From assembly GCA_023953775.1 (NCBI GenBank), contig JAMLJD010000010.1, positions 1 through 64,000 of the forward strand: a stretch of 64,000 nt of DNA. Direction: 5' to 3'. Below the pieces are notes generated by a model that was not told the origin of the DNA, ran no database searches, and saw nothing but the letters and a program-made list of their open reading frames with translations. The DNA is from Rhizobiaceae bacterium (GTDB lineage: Bacteria; Pseudomonadota; Alphaproteobacteria; Rhizobiales; Rhizobiaceae). The position numbers and the translations under genes are program-made. Below, in pieces: positions 9,267 to 18,447 of the stretch; the first letter of the stretch is position 1, and the number at the start of each line of letters is the position of its first letter.

Positions 9267-10741
9267 CCGGCATTCATCAGCCGGCCGACCGCGATCATGT
9301 CTTGCGTGAAGCGCTCGCGCTCAACCTGTTTCTCGTTCTCGTCGCGAATGCGCAGCAGATAGGAGGGATGGACCGTGACGAAGACGCGCAGGCCGTCGTC
9401 GCGGGTGACGATGTTGCCGCGCATTTTCGTCACCGGCACCGCTTTCCCGAGCAGCGATTGCGCTGCCGTTGCGCCAAGCGCGACGGCGAGATCCGGCTTG
9501 ATCAGGTCCAGTTCACGGTCCAGCCACCACCGGCAGGCGTGGACCTCGCCGGTGTTCGGCTTCGCATGGATGCGCCGCTTGCCGCGCGGCTCGAACTTGA
9601 AATGCTTCACCGCGTTGGTGACGTAGGCCACCGACCGGTCGACGCCGGCTTCCGCCAGCACCGTGTCGAACAGGCGTCCGGCCGGGCCGACGAAAGGCTT
9701 GCCGGCAATGTCCTCCTGATCGCCCGGCTGCTCACCGACGAAAACCACCCGCGCGTCAGCGGGCCCTTCGCCGAAGACCGTCTGGGTTGCATCCTTCCAT
9801 AGCGGACAGCGCCGGCAATGGCTGGCGGCGTCGCGCAATTCCGCGATCGAGGTCGCGTCGGCGCCTTCGGACGCGTCGGGTTCGGGTTCGGGTGTGCTCC
9901 AGTGGCGTGTCCGGACCGCATCGTGGTGCGGCGCGGGGTTGGTGGGCATTTTCTCGATCATCTCCTCGGCGGCCTTTTCCGCTCCACGTATCAGATCGGG
10001 AATGAGCGACGCCTCCGGCAGGTTCCGCCAGTATTTCTTCGGCATCTCGGCCTGCATCGCCTTCACCTTGAGGCGGGCCGGGTTGAAGATGTTGCGGAAA
10101 TAGGTTCGCCACAGCTCGTTCGTGGCGTCTTCGGACGGCGCGTCCGACCGTTTGGCGCCGGGTCCGAAGACGAGCTCTCCGCCATTCCATTCGACCGATT
10201 TCCGTGGCGTGAGGATCGCCCAGCGCATGCCGGCGAACCGCCGCGCGAAGAACGGGGCATTGCGCTCGACGATATGATGGTCCGGCTCGAACCACGCGAC
10301 GTAGCGCTCGTCCTCGCCGACCTTCACGAACCGCACGAAGGCCCGCATCTTGTGAATGTCGCGCCGCACCGCCTTCTCCAGCTCGCGCAGCCGCGCCACG
10401 TCCGCGTCAGACGCGACACGCAGCAGCAGCGACTGTCGGCGCAGCCTGAAAAGAAGCCGGTAGAGCAGGGCGAAGCGCGCCGGATCGCGATGGCAGATCA
10501 CGGCCTGCGCCCTGTCGACGAATTCCCGCGGAACCGTGAACGCGGCGCCGTCCGGTACATCCGGCAGCGCGGTCGACGTTGCGAACAGATCGCCATCGCC
10601 ACCGGCCGACCAGTCCACGGCGTCGGGGGTGACATCGTTCAATACCAGCGCCCGTGCAGCCTTGCGCCAGCCGGCGAAGTCGGTCTCGCCGTCGAGTTCG
10701 ACGCCGTAGCGCACCGGCGATTGCTTTCGTTCAGCCCGCAT
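9263..10741 (-). CDS. udgX: DUF4130-UdgX fusion: uracil-DNA binding/repair protein
   Basis: A 492-residue protein of two parts. Residues 1 to about 285 match the DUF4130 'probable DNA metabolism' family that accompanies the radical SAM protein next door. Residues from about 310 to the end are a family-4-like uracil-DNA glycosylase of the UdgX type: four Cys ligate the [4Fe-4S] cluster (starting CRRCPLW), motif A is GEQPGDQED at 336-344, the UdgX signature KRRIH lies at 388-392 and HPSYLLR near the end. In characterised mycobacterial UdgX the His of KRRIH bonds covalently to the abasic site after uracil removal. The frame is open upstream to 11023, but the ATG at 10741 overlaps the stop of the radical SAM gene and matches the family start. 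Confidence 0.93.
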   Translation of the reverse strand: MRAERKQSPVRYGVELDGETDFAGWRKAARALVLNDVTPDAVDWSAGGDGDLFATSTALPDVPDGAAFTVPREFVDRAQAVICHRDPARFALLYRLLFRLRRQSLLLRVASDADVARLRELEKAVRRDIHKMRAFVRFVKVGEDERYVAWFEPDHHIVERNAPFFARRFAGMRWAILTPRKSVEWNGGELVFGPGAKRSDAPSEDATNELWRTYFRNIFNPARLKVKAMQAEMPKKYWRNLPEASLIPDLIRGAEKAAEEMIEKMPTNPAPHHDAVRTRHWSTPEPEPDASEGADATSIAELRDAASHCRRCPLWKDATQTVFGEGPADARVVFVGEQPGDQEDIAGKPFVGPAGRLFDTVLAEAGVDRSVAYVTNAVKHFKFEPRGKRRIHAKPNTGEVHACRWWLDRELDLIKPDLAVALGATAAQSLLGKAVPVTKMRGNIVTRDDGLRVFVTVHPSYLLRIRDENEKQVERERFTQDMIAVGRLMNAG

Positions 10742-11976
10742 CAGAAGAGACTCAACTGGGCCGGTTTTGGCGTGAGCCGCGCCTGCAACCGTTCGCCGTC
10801 GAGCAGGGCGCCCGGCGTCCAGCCGTCGGCGACGATGAAGGGCCGAACCTTGGCAACGGAGGCGCAGAGCCTGCCCATATCCTCGATCCGCAGCCGGCGG
10901 ATGCGGCGGATGTCGAGGATGCGGCCGACGACTTTCGTGCCGAGACCCGGAACGCGCAGCAGCATCTCGCGCGACGCGCGATTGACGTCGACCGGAAACA
11001 GCCCGCGGTTCGCCAGCGCCCATGCGAGCTTCGGGTCGATCGACAGGTCGAGCATGCCGCCGGGTGCGGCGGAAACGATCTCGTCGCGCCCGAATCCGTA
11101 GAAGCGCATCAGCCAGTCCGCCTGGTAGAGCCGGTGCTCGCGCATCAGCGGCGGCTTCATGGCAGGCAGGACGCGGGATGCGTCCGGTATCGGGCTGAAG
11201 GCGGAATAGTAGACCCGCTTCAGACGGTAGCTGCCGTAGAGCCGGGCACTGGTGGCGAGGATATCGGCATCGTTCGTGTCGTCGGCGCCGACGATCATCT
11301 GGGTCGACTGCCCGCCCGGCGCGAAGCGCTGGCGCTTTCTCGATCGCAGCGTCGGCTCGGCCTTTTCCTCCGCCTTCGCGCGAAACCGCGCCATCGACAG
11401 GCGGATGGTCTCGGGCTTCTTTTCCGGCGCCAGACGCTTCACGCCGTCGTCGGTCGGAAGCTCGATGTTGATCGACAGCCTGTCAGCATAGCCGGCCGCC
11501 TGCTCGATCAGTTCCTGCGCGCATTCGGGGATCGTCTTGAGGTGGATATAGCCGTTGTAGCGCTCTTCCTCGCGTAGCCGCCTCGCAACCTCGACCATCG
11601 CGGCCATGGTCTCGTCGGGAGAGCGAATGACGCCTGACGACAGAAACAGGCCTTCGATGTAGTTGCGCTTGTAGAATTCGATCGTCAGCCGGACGACCTC
11701 GTCGATCGAAAAGCGCGCACGCTGCACGTTCGACGACGACCGGTTGATGCAGTAGGCGCAGTCATAGATGCAGAAATTGGTCAGCAGGATTTTGAGCAGC
11801 GAGATGCAGCGCCCGTCCGGCGCGTAGGAATGGCAAATTCCCATGCCCTCGGTCGAGCCGATGCCCTTGCTCTTCGATGAATCGCGGCCTTTCGACCCCG
11901 ACGAAGCGCAGGAGGCGTCGTATTTGGCGGCGTCCGACAGGATCGCCAGCTTTTCGCGCGTGGAAAGAACGGCCAT
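10741..11976 (-). CDS. Putative DNA modification/repair radical SAM protein
   Basis: A 411-residue radical SAM protein of the TIGR03916 'putative DNA modification/repair' type. The cluster-binding motif CIYDCAYC gives Cys69, Cys73 and Cys76. A conserved N-terminal segment (STREKLAILSDAAKYDASC, then GICHSYAPDGRCISLLK) is typical of the family. The C-terminus holds a helix-hairpin-helix motif (VNRASREMLLRVPGLGTKV), usual for non-specific DNA binding. It ends in PAQLSLF, which could be a clamp-binding-like tail (inference). The stop overlaps the start of the DUF4130-UdgX gene by one base, so the products are made together. Its exact reaction is unknown in the family. Confidence 0.92.
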   Translation of the reverse strand: MAVLSTREKLAILSDAAKYDASCASSGSKGRDSSKSKGIGSTEGMGICHSYAPDGRCISLLKILLTNFCIYDCAYCINRSSSNVQRARFSIDEVVRLTIEFYKRNYIEGLFLSSGVIRSPDETMAAMVEVARRLREEERYNGYIHLKTIPECAQELIEQAAGYADRLSINIELPTDDGVKRLAPEKKPETIRLSMARFRAKAEEKAEPTLRSRKRQRFAPGGQSTQMIVGADDTNDADILATSARLYGSYRLKRVYYSAFSPIPDASRVLPAMKPPLMREHRLYQADWLMRFYGFGRDEIVSAAPGGMLDLSIDPKLAWALANRGLFPVDVNRASREMLLRVPGLGTKVVGRILDIRRIRRLRIEDMGRLCASVAKVRPFIVADGWTPGALLDGERLQARLTPKPAQLSLF

Positions 11977-12051
11977 TCGTTCATGATATGTTCCGGATAC
12001 GACTGCCGCTATTCAAAAAGACATGACGCGACGAAAAATTGCCGCTGCCGG

Positions 12052-13026
12052 TCAGGCCGATATGTCGATGACGCCGCAGTCACCGGCTTCTGTGCCGAAG
12101 GCGATGCGCCGGCCCTCGCGGTCCCATGCCAGGGAACTGGCCGCGCCCTTGCCCGGCCGGCGCAGGAGCACTTCCTTGGCATCGGCGAAGCGCACCGCCA
12201 TCACCATGCCGTCCTGATAGCCGATCGCGGCGATGTCGTCGGCCGGATGGCAGGCGACCGCCGTCACCATGGCGTCGCCGCGCGTTCCCAGCTCCAGCGG
12301 GGCCTTGCCAATCGGCCCGTCCTTGGTCTGGAACGGCCAGACGATCGCGGCTGGCGCGCCGGAGCTTGCCAGCCACTTGCCTTTCGCGCTCCAGGACAGG
12401 CTCTTCACCTTGGCCGGGTAGCCGCTCATGCGCATGTGCTTGCCGTCGGCGAGCTTCCAGCCATGCAACGCGTTTTCCTGCATGGTGGTGACGAGGAAAT
12501 TGCCGTCCGGCGAAAAGGTGACGCCGGTATGCGCTCCGGCCCATTCGAACTCGGCCGGCTTGCCTTCGGTGGCCGGGAAATGCAGCGTCGCGCCATTGTA
12601 GCGCGCGATCGCGATGCGCATGCCCTTCGGCGCGAAGGCGATGCCCTCGACGGTGCGGGGATGGTCGAAAGAACGCGTCTTGCCGTCCGCGAAGCGGACG
12701 TGGGCGGTGCGTCCCGAGGCGTAGGCGACGGCGCCCTGCGGCCCCGCCGCGACGGACGAGATCCATTTGCGGCCGAGTTCGGCCAGCGTTTCGGTCGCGC
12801 CGTCGGCGCCGAGACGGATCACCTTTCCGTCCTCGCCGCCGAGGATCGCCGATCTGCCGTCCTGTGTCGGCGCGAGCGACAGCAGGCCGTCATTGGCCTC
12901 GACGGTCTTGTGGCCGTTGTCCAGCCGGTGAACGGCACCGTCGGCCAGCGCGAAATGCGGTACGTCGCCGAGCCAGAAGGCGGCGATGCAATGTCCGGCA
13001 AGATCAAGCGGGGCGACGGTGGGCAT
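12052..13026 (-). CDS. WD40-repeat beta-propeller protein
   Basis: A 324-residue protein made almost wholly of WD40-like repeats. About seven blades can be traced through repeating patterns such as DGAVHRLDNGHKTVEAND, GRSAILGGEDGKVIRLGADG, GAVAYASGRTAHVRFADGK and RRIAFGTEAGDCGVIDIS. There is no signal peptide and no attached enzyme domain, so it probably acts in the cytoplasm as a protein-binding scaffold. It ends 76 bases from the start of the radical SAM gene, but on the same strand and upstream of it, so it could share transcription with the repair pair. I know of no assigned function for this stand-alone alphaproteobacterial family. Confidence 0.85.
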   Translation of the reverse strand: MPTVAPLDLAGHCIAAFWLGDVPHFALADGAVHRLDNGHKTVEANDGLLSLAPTQDGRSAILGGEDGKVIRLGADGATETLAELGRKWISSVAAGPQGAVAYASGRTAHVRFADGKTRSFDHPRTVEGIAFAPKGMRIAIARYNGATLHFPATEGKPAEFEWAGAHTGVTFSPDGNFLVTTMQENALHGWKLADGKHMRMSGYPAKVKSLSWSAKGKWLASSGAPAAIVWPFQTKDGPIGKAPLELGTRGDAMVTAVACHPADDIAAIGYQDGMVMAVRFADAKEVLLRRPGKGAASSLAWDREGRRIAFGTEAGDCGVIDISA

Positions 13027-13088
13027 GTGGCAGGTTCACGATTGGCGCAGATCGGTGCCTAACGCACAGCGAGAATAATTCCAATCTG

Positions 13089-13116
13089 TTGCGAAAACAC
13101 TTTTTACGTGTATTGT
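13089..13116 (+). promoter_or_regulatory. Possible sigma-70-like promoter of the AT-rich secreted orphan
   Basis: TTGCGA at 13089-13094 and TATTGT at 13111-13116, 16 bases apart, stand in a markedly AT-rich stretch (about 13077-13140) in front of the gene at 13155. The match is moderate. Confidence 0.35.
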
Positions 13117-13154
13117 TTATGATAATACTACTTATGGTAACAGGGAGGCACATC

Positions 13155-13622
13155 ATGAATAGAATTATCGTTGTTCTCGCTACGCTCCTCTGGCTGGGCC
13201 AAACGACCTATGCGCAAGAGGGCAACGCGCATTATCTGGAGGCGGGGCCGCCGCCGGCGGCGGACGAACTGGACAAGGCCGAAGCGGATACTGTCAGGTG
13301 CCGGGATACTGGGTGGTCGGCCAAGGACAACCGCAATACGACCCATGTGACAAGTCTGCCCAACGAATTTGGAACCGTCCTAAAGTCGTTCACGCTCTAT
13401 TTTAGCCCCGGCGCGGGCGCCAGTGGAGCGGTCTACCCCGTTCAGTGGAGTTGGGTACCGTCTCATTCGGGCAATCCGGTCACTGTCGAGATCACGCCAA
13501 GCGCATTCAATCTCCATATCTGGGGCGGGACGTTCCTGCACGGTGCGTATGACGCGGCTGCCGCAGGAGGTGCGTGGAACCTCTACAACGAGGGCTATTG
13601 GCGAGCGGTCTACTGCCGCTGA
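13155..13622 (+). CDS. Small secreted protein of unknown function
   Basis: A 155-residue protein with a clear Sec signal peptide (MNRIIVVLATLLWLGQ, predicted cleavage after TYA at about residue 22). The mature part is rich in Trp, Tyr, Gly and Ser (for example YPVQWSWVPSHSGNPV, WNLYNEGYWRAVYC), has two Cys (in RCRDTG and at the penultimate residue) and looks like a beta-rich extracellular domain. The start is set by GGGAGG at 13143-13148, six bases before the ATG. The upstream DNA is clearly AT-richer than the rest of the window and codon use is less GC-biased, which suggests transfer from elsewhere. It is convergent with the Imm45-like gene. I do not recognise a family. Confidence 0.75.
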   Translation: MNRIIVVLATLLWLGQTTYAQEGNAHYLEAGPPPAADELDKAEADTVRCRDTGWSAKDNRNTTHVTSLPNEFGTVLKSFTLYFSPGAGASGAVYPVQWSWVPSHSGNPVTVEITPSAFNLHIWGGTFLHGAYDAAAAGGAWNLYNEGYWRAVYCR

Positions 13623-13686
13623 TTCCGACCGCCAAGGGGCCGCGCGCGCTGCGCGGTGCTCCTTGGCGCAACCGCGAAGAAAACGG

Positions 13687-14043
13687 TCAGCGCTCCTCGG
13701 GAAGGGTGCGACCCTCCTTGCGCAAAACAAGCGCCTTTTCAACCGGGATCCGCTTGTCGGGATGATAGGTGTAGGTGATCCAGATGTCCCAGTTGGCGAT
13801 CAGCCACTTTGCGCTCAGACCGATGCCGCCGGTATGGTCACTCTCCTTCGGAAAGATGCAGAACACCAGTCCGGCCTTGTAGCCGGACGCCGTGATGAGC
13901 CCGAGACCGTAGCCGTCGTCACGCGGATCGTAGACGAGAAGATCGACCGGACCCGTGGCGGGCCCGGTGTCGTAATTGTCCGAAAGGCGCAGGATGTCGC
14001 CGGCAAAGAGCCGTTGGTCTTCCAGCTCGACGAGAAGCGGCAT
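13687..14043 (-). CDS. Imm45-like (immunity protein 45) family protein
   Basis: A 118-residue cytoplasmic protein. The pattern (RLFAGDILRL near residue 11, VDLLVYDP, LGLITASGYKAGLVFCIFPKES at 47-68, GIGLSAKWLIANWDIWI at 73-89) resembles what I recall of the Imm45 family, predicted immunity proteins of polymorphic toxin systems that also occur singly in rhizobia. The family call rests on memory of the pattern, not a search. Its ATG overlaps the stop of the COG0523 GTPase gene by one base (14043), so it is translated in the same operon, an odd setting for an immunity gene. No obvious toxin gene is adjacent. Confidence 0.6.
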   Translation of the reverse strand: MPLLVELEDQRLFAGDILRLSDNYDTGPATGPVDLLVYDPRDDGYGLGLITASGYKAGLVFCIFPKESDHTGGIGLSAKWLIANWDIWITYTYHPDKRIPVEKALVLRKEGRTLPEER

Positions 14044-15101
14044 CAGGCCTGGCAGGCCTCGAAGGTGCGCTTCAGACGCTCGGTGTCGAGGTCGCGGCCG
14101 ATGAAGACCAGACGGCTCTCATGCGTCTCGCCGTCCTTCCAGGTGCGCTGGTGGTCGCCCTCGAGGATCATGTGCACGCCCTGGACGACGTAGCGCTCGG
14201 GATCATCCTTGAAGGCGATGATGCCCTTGAGGCGCAGGATGTTCGGCCCGTCCATCTGGGTGGTCTTCTCGATCCATGGGAAGAATTTCTTCGGGTCCAT
14301 CTCGCCGCCGCGCAGCGATATCGACTGCACGCTGACGTCGTGGATCGGCGACACGCCGTGATCGTGATGATGATGGTGGCCGTCATGGTGGTGATGGTGG
14401 TCGTGATCGCAGTCCGGCCCGCACTCATGATCGTGGTCGTGGTCGTGATGGTCGAGAAAGTGCGGATCGTTGTCGATGGCGCGCTTCAAATCGAAGGCGC
14501 CGCGGTCGAGCACTTCGGCCAGCGGCACGCCCGAGCGCTGGGTGCGGTGAATGCGCGCCGACGGATTGATGGCGCGGACCGCCGCCTCGACGTCGCGCAG
14601 CTCCTCGTCGGTCACGAGGTCGGTCTTGTTGAGCACGACCACGTCGGCGAAGGCGATCTGGTCCTCGGCTTCGCTGGAATCCTTCAGCCGCAGCGGCAGG
14701 TGCTTGGCGTCGACCAGCGCGACCACGGCGTCGAGCTTCGTCTTCGAGCGCACGTCCTCATCCATGAAGAAGGTCTGCGCGACCGGGGCCGGATCGGCGA
14801 GCCCGGTGGTCTCGACGACGATGGCGTCGAAGCGGCCGGGGCGGCGCATCAGGCCCTCGACGACACGGATCAGGTCGCCGCGCACCGTGCAGCACACGCA
14901 GCCATTGTTCATCTCGTAGATTTCCTCGTCGGATTCCACGATCAGGTCGTTGTCGATGCCGATCTCGCCGAACTCGTTGACGATCACGGCATAGCGCTTG
15001 CCATGGTCCTCGGACAGGATGCGGTTCAGAAGCGTGGTCTTGCCCGACCCCAGATATCCGGTGAGCACGGTGACCGGGATCTGCTCTTGCGCCTGGTTCA
15101 T
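14043..15101 (-). CDS. CobW/COG0523 metal-chaperone GTPase with His-rich loop
   Basis: A 352-residue G3E GTPase of the COG0523 family, which load or traffic metals, mostly zinc (ZigA/YeiR/ZNG1-type) or cobalt (CobW). Walker A is GYLGSGKT at residues 15-22, the metal-binding CXCC motif is C68-V-C70-C71, and guanine specificity is given by NKTD ([10 protein letters not shown]). A long insertion at about 217-250 is made almost only of His and Asp (for example [20 protein letters not shown]), a strong metal reservoir. The C-terminal CobW_C domain follows. No cobalamin genes are near, so zinc allocation is likelier than cobalamin synthesis. I found no convincing Zur box in the 158 bases upstream. 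Confidence 0.92.
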   Translation of the reverse strand: MNQAQEQIPVTVLTGYLGSGKTTLLNRILSEDHGKRYAVIVNEFGEIGIDNDLIVESDEEIYEMNNGCVCCTVRGDLIRVVEGLMRRPGRFDAIVVETTGLADPAPVAQTFFMDEDVRSKTKLDAVVALVDAKHLPLRLKDSSEAEDQIAFADVVVLNKTDLVTDEELRDVEAAVRAINPSARIHRTQRSGVPLAEVLDRGAFDLKRAIDNDPHFLDHHDHDHDHECGPDCDHDHHHHHDGHHHHHDHGVSPIHDVSVQSISLRGGEMDPKKFFPWIEKTTQMDGPNILRLKGIIAFKDDPERYVVQGVHMILEGDHQRTWKDGETHESRLVFIGRDLDTERLKRTFEACQA

Positions 15102-15259
15102 GGTGGCCTCGAGATTTCCGTTATGAAGCGCTCCATATAGGCGCAGCGGTTTGCGTTTGCACGGGTGGAATCAGATGTCGCGATCAAGATTACGATTAGT
15201 TCACTCGGTCGCGGCGATCCGGTCGACTAGGATGGGCGGCCCCCGATCAAGAGCGGAAC

Positions 15260-15974
15260 GTGAACGCCATGACAAATCCGAACCGACCCACCGTGAGCCG
15301 CCGCACCGTCCTTCGCGCGCTTGCCGTCACCGCCGGGGGCGGGAGCTTTCTCCCGGCCCTGCTTGGCGGGCGCGCAGCCGCGGCGACCGACCTGATTGCC
15401 GGCGCAGGGTCTGCTCGATCATGCCGGAGACGACGGCGGGACCGTTCTATTTCGATCCATCGTTGAACGCAGCGGGATCGCCGACGGTCGCTCCGGACTG
15501 CCGCTTCGGGTCCGGCTGCAGATCGTCGACGCGTCCTGCTCACCCATTCCGGCGACCCGCGTGGATATCTGGCATTGCGACGCAGAGGGCGTCTATTCGG
15601 GGTATCCCCGTCAACCCGGCGGCCTCGACACGACCGGCGAGACCTTCCTGCGCGGAACGCAATTCGCCGGCGATGACGGCATCGTCACGTTCGAAACGAT
15701 CTATCCGGGCTGGTATCCGGGGCGGACGCCGCACATCCACTTCAGGGCCTATCCCGACAATGCGTCCACGCTGACGGGACAGATGTTCTTTCCCGACGAG
15801 GTGAGCCGGGCGATCTATGCGGATGTCGAGCCCTACAATCGACGGCCGCTCGACGGCGCGACGTTCAACGGGAGCGACGGGATTGCACGGCGCGCAGGGC
15901 CGGCCGCGCTGGCGGAGGCCGTGCGCGACGGCGATAGGTTCACCGCCGATCTGGTCGTGGCGGTCGCTGCATAG
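15260..15974 (+). pseudogene. Intradiol ring-cleavage dioxygenase-like protein, two frameshifts
   Basis: A Tat-exported intradiol dioxygenase (protocatechuate/catechol type) spread over three frames. The first part (GTG at 15260 or ATG at 15269) encodes a Tat signal with SRRTVLRALAV and RAAAA. Near 15405-15411 the reading moves to the frame that encodes CSIMPETTAGPFYFDPSL, and near 15462-15466 to the frame encoding ERSGIADGRSGLPLRVRLQIVD and the rest. Each step behaves like one lost base. The iron ligands look intact: Tyr in VYSGY and GWYPGR, His in PHIHF. As read, the gene gives no full product. Decay or sequencing indels could explain it. The 3' end overlaps the convergent creatininase by 35 bases. 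Confidence 0.85.
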
Positions 15975-16702
15975 TTTCCTTCAGCCGCCCGAGATCGAAG
16001 CGGTCGATATCGACGAGCAGCTCCGCGAAGCCGCGCGCGGCGTGGTCGATCAGCTTCTCGCCGAGTTCAGCGGAGGCGAGCGCGGCATTGCCCGTCACGC
16101 CGGCCGGCGACAGGTCCTGCATCAGCCAGCCGAAGGCATGCGGGCCGTAGGCGCGCAGATGGGTGAAGTCGCGCGCGAAGTCCGACTGCGCGGAAGCGAA
16201 GTCGCGCGCCTTGTCCATGCCGACCAGGTCCGGGCGCAAGGCGAGCATCACCGAGGTTTCGATCAGCCCGCCATGGATGCCGATCGCGCGTTCGTCCTCC
16301 GGTATCAGCCCTTCCGGATAGCCGAAGCGGGTCCAGCTCGTCGCGACCGCAAGCATGGGGTGGCGCCGCCGCAGCTCGGTGACGACGATGGTGGTCAGCG
16401 GCGAGTTCCCGCCATGCGCATTGAACAGCACGAATTTGAGCGAGCCGGCCGCCCAGGCCTCTCGCCGATGCCGATCCAGCGGTTGACGGCCTCGTCGAAG
16501 GTGAGGCTGCGCGAGCCCTCGAAATCCAGATGCTCGGGCGAGTAGCCCGTCGTCTCGACCGGCAGCAGCGTGACCGAGGACGGTCCGGCAGCATGGCGAC
16601 GGCGCGGCGCGCGATCGCCTCGGCGATGATCGCGTCGGTTTCGAACGGCAGATGCGGGCCGTGCTGCTCGTGCGCGCCGAGGGGGAGGATCGTGATCGTC
16701 AT
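15940..16702 (-). pseudogene. Creatininase-family amidohydrolase, two frameshifts
   Basis: A creatininase-like metal amidohydrolase (the family also includes MftE and FAPy deformylase) split over three frames. The start at 16702 (MTITILPLGAHEQHGPHLPF) carries the metal-binding Glu, His and following Asp. After MLPD near 16585 the reading must shift to the frame giving SVTLLPVETTGYSPEHLDFE and TFDEAVNRWIGIGE. Near 16460 it must shift again to AWAAGSLKFVLFNAHGGNS, which holds the conserved NAHGGN motif. Each shift equals one missing base. A GGAAGAG ribosome site precedes the ATG. The neighbouring convergent dioxygenase shows the same type of damage. Confidence 0.85.
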
Positions 16703-16911
16703 CTCTTCCGCCTGGGTCGGAACCAAACCGGGGAACCCACGACCTAGCGCCACGCTGGGCATTTGTCATCATTCTGATAAACCAATCTGGCATGAGCCCG
16801 ACAGGCAATGCCGGTTGCCGGCAAAGGACCGCCGGCCCGGTGCATATGTTGTCAACGGCATTGCCGGCTCTATGGTGGGCGCATCGGGACGCCGGAATGG
16901 GGGAGGCTTTC

Positions 16912-17382
16912 ATGGCCAAGGCTACAAAAGGCGCGGCAATGACGCGGTTGCACGCGGCGGCGCGGCTGGCGCGGACCGCGCTCGCGGTCAGGCTGCTCGA
17001 GCACGGCTTCTATGCCGGGCAGGAGCAGATCATGATCGCGCTCGGGCGCGACGACGGCCAGACGCCGGGGCAGCTCGCTGGCCGGCTGGGCGTTCGTCCG
17101 CCGACGATCACCAAGACGATCAACCGGCTTCAGGTGCAGGGCTTTGTCGAGAAGCGCTCCTCCGAATCCGACGCGCGCCAGGCTCACGTCTTCCTGACCG
17201 AGAAGGGCAGCGAAGCCATCGACAAGATCGAGAAGTCGGTGCGCAAGACGGAGAAGCTTGCGCTGAAAGGTCTCGACAAGAAGGAACAGAAGGCGCTGGC
17301 CAAGCTTCTGGCGCGCATCGAGGCCAATCTTTCCGACGACGCGACCGCGGTCGAGGAAGAGGACGAAGCCGAAGACGCGTAA
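16912..17382 (+). CDS. MarR-family transcriptional regulator
   Basis: A 156-residue MarR-type winged-helix regulator. The DNA-binding core runs from about residue 30 to 100: GQEQIMIALGRDDGQTPGQL, then RLGVRPPTITKTINRLQVQG (recognition helix) and the wing VEKRSSESDARQAHVFLTEKG. The tail is acidic (EEEDEAEDA). The start at 16912 is chosen because GGGAGG lies at 16901-16906 with six-base spacing; an upstream in-frame ATG at 16792 lacks this. It stands alone between the disrupted creatininase (divergent) and the DMT transporter (same strand, 74 bases on), either of which could be its target. Confidence 0.9.
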   Translation: MAKATKGAAMTRLHAAARLARTALAVRLLEHGFYAGQEQIMIALGRDDGQTPGQLAGRLGVRPPTITKTINRLQVQGFVEKRSSESDARQAHVFLTEKGSEAIDKIEKSVRKTEKLALKGLDKKEQKALAKLLARIEANLSDDATAVEEEDEAEDA

Positions 17383-17455
17383 AGCGCAAGGCTCCCATTC
17401 CGTATTGTCGCTTGCCGAATCCCCCGGCTTACGCCCCTATGCAGACTGATTCCGT

Positions 17456-18418
17456 GTGCCGGGGCGCTTCGACTTCGTGACTTCCGAAACAAACAAGGCC
17501 GAGACCGCGACCCCGTCGTCGGCGATCCTTCTGATCCTGAGCGGCGGGGTTCTGTTCTCCTGCCTCGACACGAGCGCGAAATATCTCGTGCTGTCGGGTT
17601 TGCCGGCGCCGTTCGTGGCCTGGGTCCGGTTCGCGATACACGCGCTTCTGGTGCTCGTGCTCTTCAGGGGGTGGGCCAACCGGTCGATGTTCCGGGTGCG
17701 CAGCCTTCCCTTGCAGATCCTGCGCGGCGGTTTCCTGTTCGGATCGACGTTCTTCAACTTTCTCGCGTTGCAGACGCTGCAGCTCGCCGAAACCATGTCG
17801 ATCATGTTCTTCTCGCCGATGGTCATCACCGCGCTCGCCGGACCCCTGCTCGGCGAATGGGCCGGGTGGCGGCGCTGGCTCGCCGTGATGGTCGGCTTCG
17901 TCGGCGTGCTGGTGATCACGCGTCCGGGCGTGGGCGTCTTCGGCATCGGCCATGTCTATGCGCTGTGCGCGATGTCCAGCTATTGCTTCTACGTGATCAT
18001 GACGCGGCAGCTCAGCGCTTCGGAGACCACGGAAAGCCTGATCTTCTATTCGGCGCTCGCGCCGGTGGTGCTGATGCTGCCGGCCGTGCCGGTCTACGGG
18101 GTCATGCCGACAGAGCCGCTGCAGTGGATCGTGCTGATGGCGCCGGGCATCTTCGGCGCGGTCGGTCACTGGCTGTTGATCCGGGCCTATCGCCAGGCGA
18201 CGACGTCGGCCCTTGCTCCCTATCCCTATCTCCAGATGGTCTGGATGGTCGGCTTCGGCTATCTCGTGTTCGACCAGCTTCCCGACGGCTGGACGGTCGC
18301 CGGCGCATCGATCATCGTCGCCAGCGGCCTCTACATCGTCCACCGGGAGCATCGGCTCCGCCTCCAGAGCCGGACGGCGCCCAATACCGAAGCCGCCACC
18401 CTGTCGAAAAAGCTTTGA
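17456..18418 (+). CDS. DMT-superfamily (EamA) inner-membrane transporter
   Basis: A 320-residue membrane protein with ten hydrophobic segments and two EamA repeats, typical of drug/metabolite exporters or S-adenosylmethionine-type carriers. Signature stretches are LSGGVLFSCLDTSAKYLVLS in helix 1, TFFNFLALQTLQLAETMSIM and VGFVGVLVITRPG at the end of the first repeat, and GAVGHWLLIRAYRQATTSAL in the second. The start may be the GTG at 17456 or a second GTG at 17477; neither has a strong ribosome site. The substrate cannot be told from sequence. Confidence 0.9.
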   Translation: MPGRFDFVTSETNKAETATPSSAILLILSGGVLFSCLDTSAKYLVLSGLPAPFVAWVRFAIHALLVLVLFRGWANRSMFRVRSLPLQILRGGFLFGSTFFNFLALQTLQLAETMSIMFFSPMVITALAGPLLGEWAGWRRWLAVMVGFVGVLVITRPGVGVFGIGHVYALCAMSSYCFYVIMTRQLSASETTESLIFYSALAPVVLMLPAVPVYGVMPTEPLQWIVLMAPGIFGAVGHWLLIRAYRQATTSALAPYPYLQMVWMVGFGYLVFDQLPDGWTVAGASIIVASGLYIVHREHRLRLQSRTAPNTEAATLSKKL

Positions 18419-18447
18419 TTCGCCGGATCGATTTGGCATAACCGCAT

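Noticed and set aside
14340-14460. Tandem simple repeat on the plus strand (TGATGG/GTCGTG units)
   Set aside because: It is the coding sequence of the His/Asp-rich loop of the COG0523 GTPase, not an independent repeat element.
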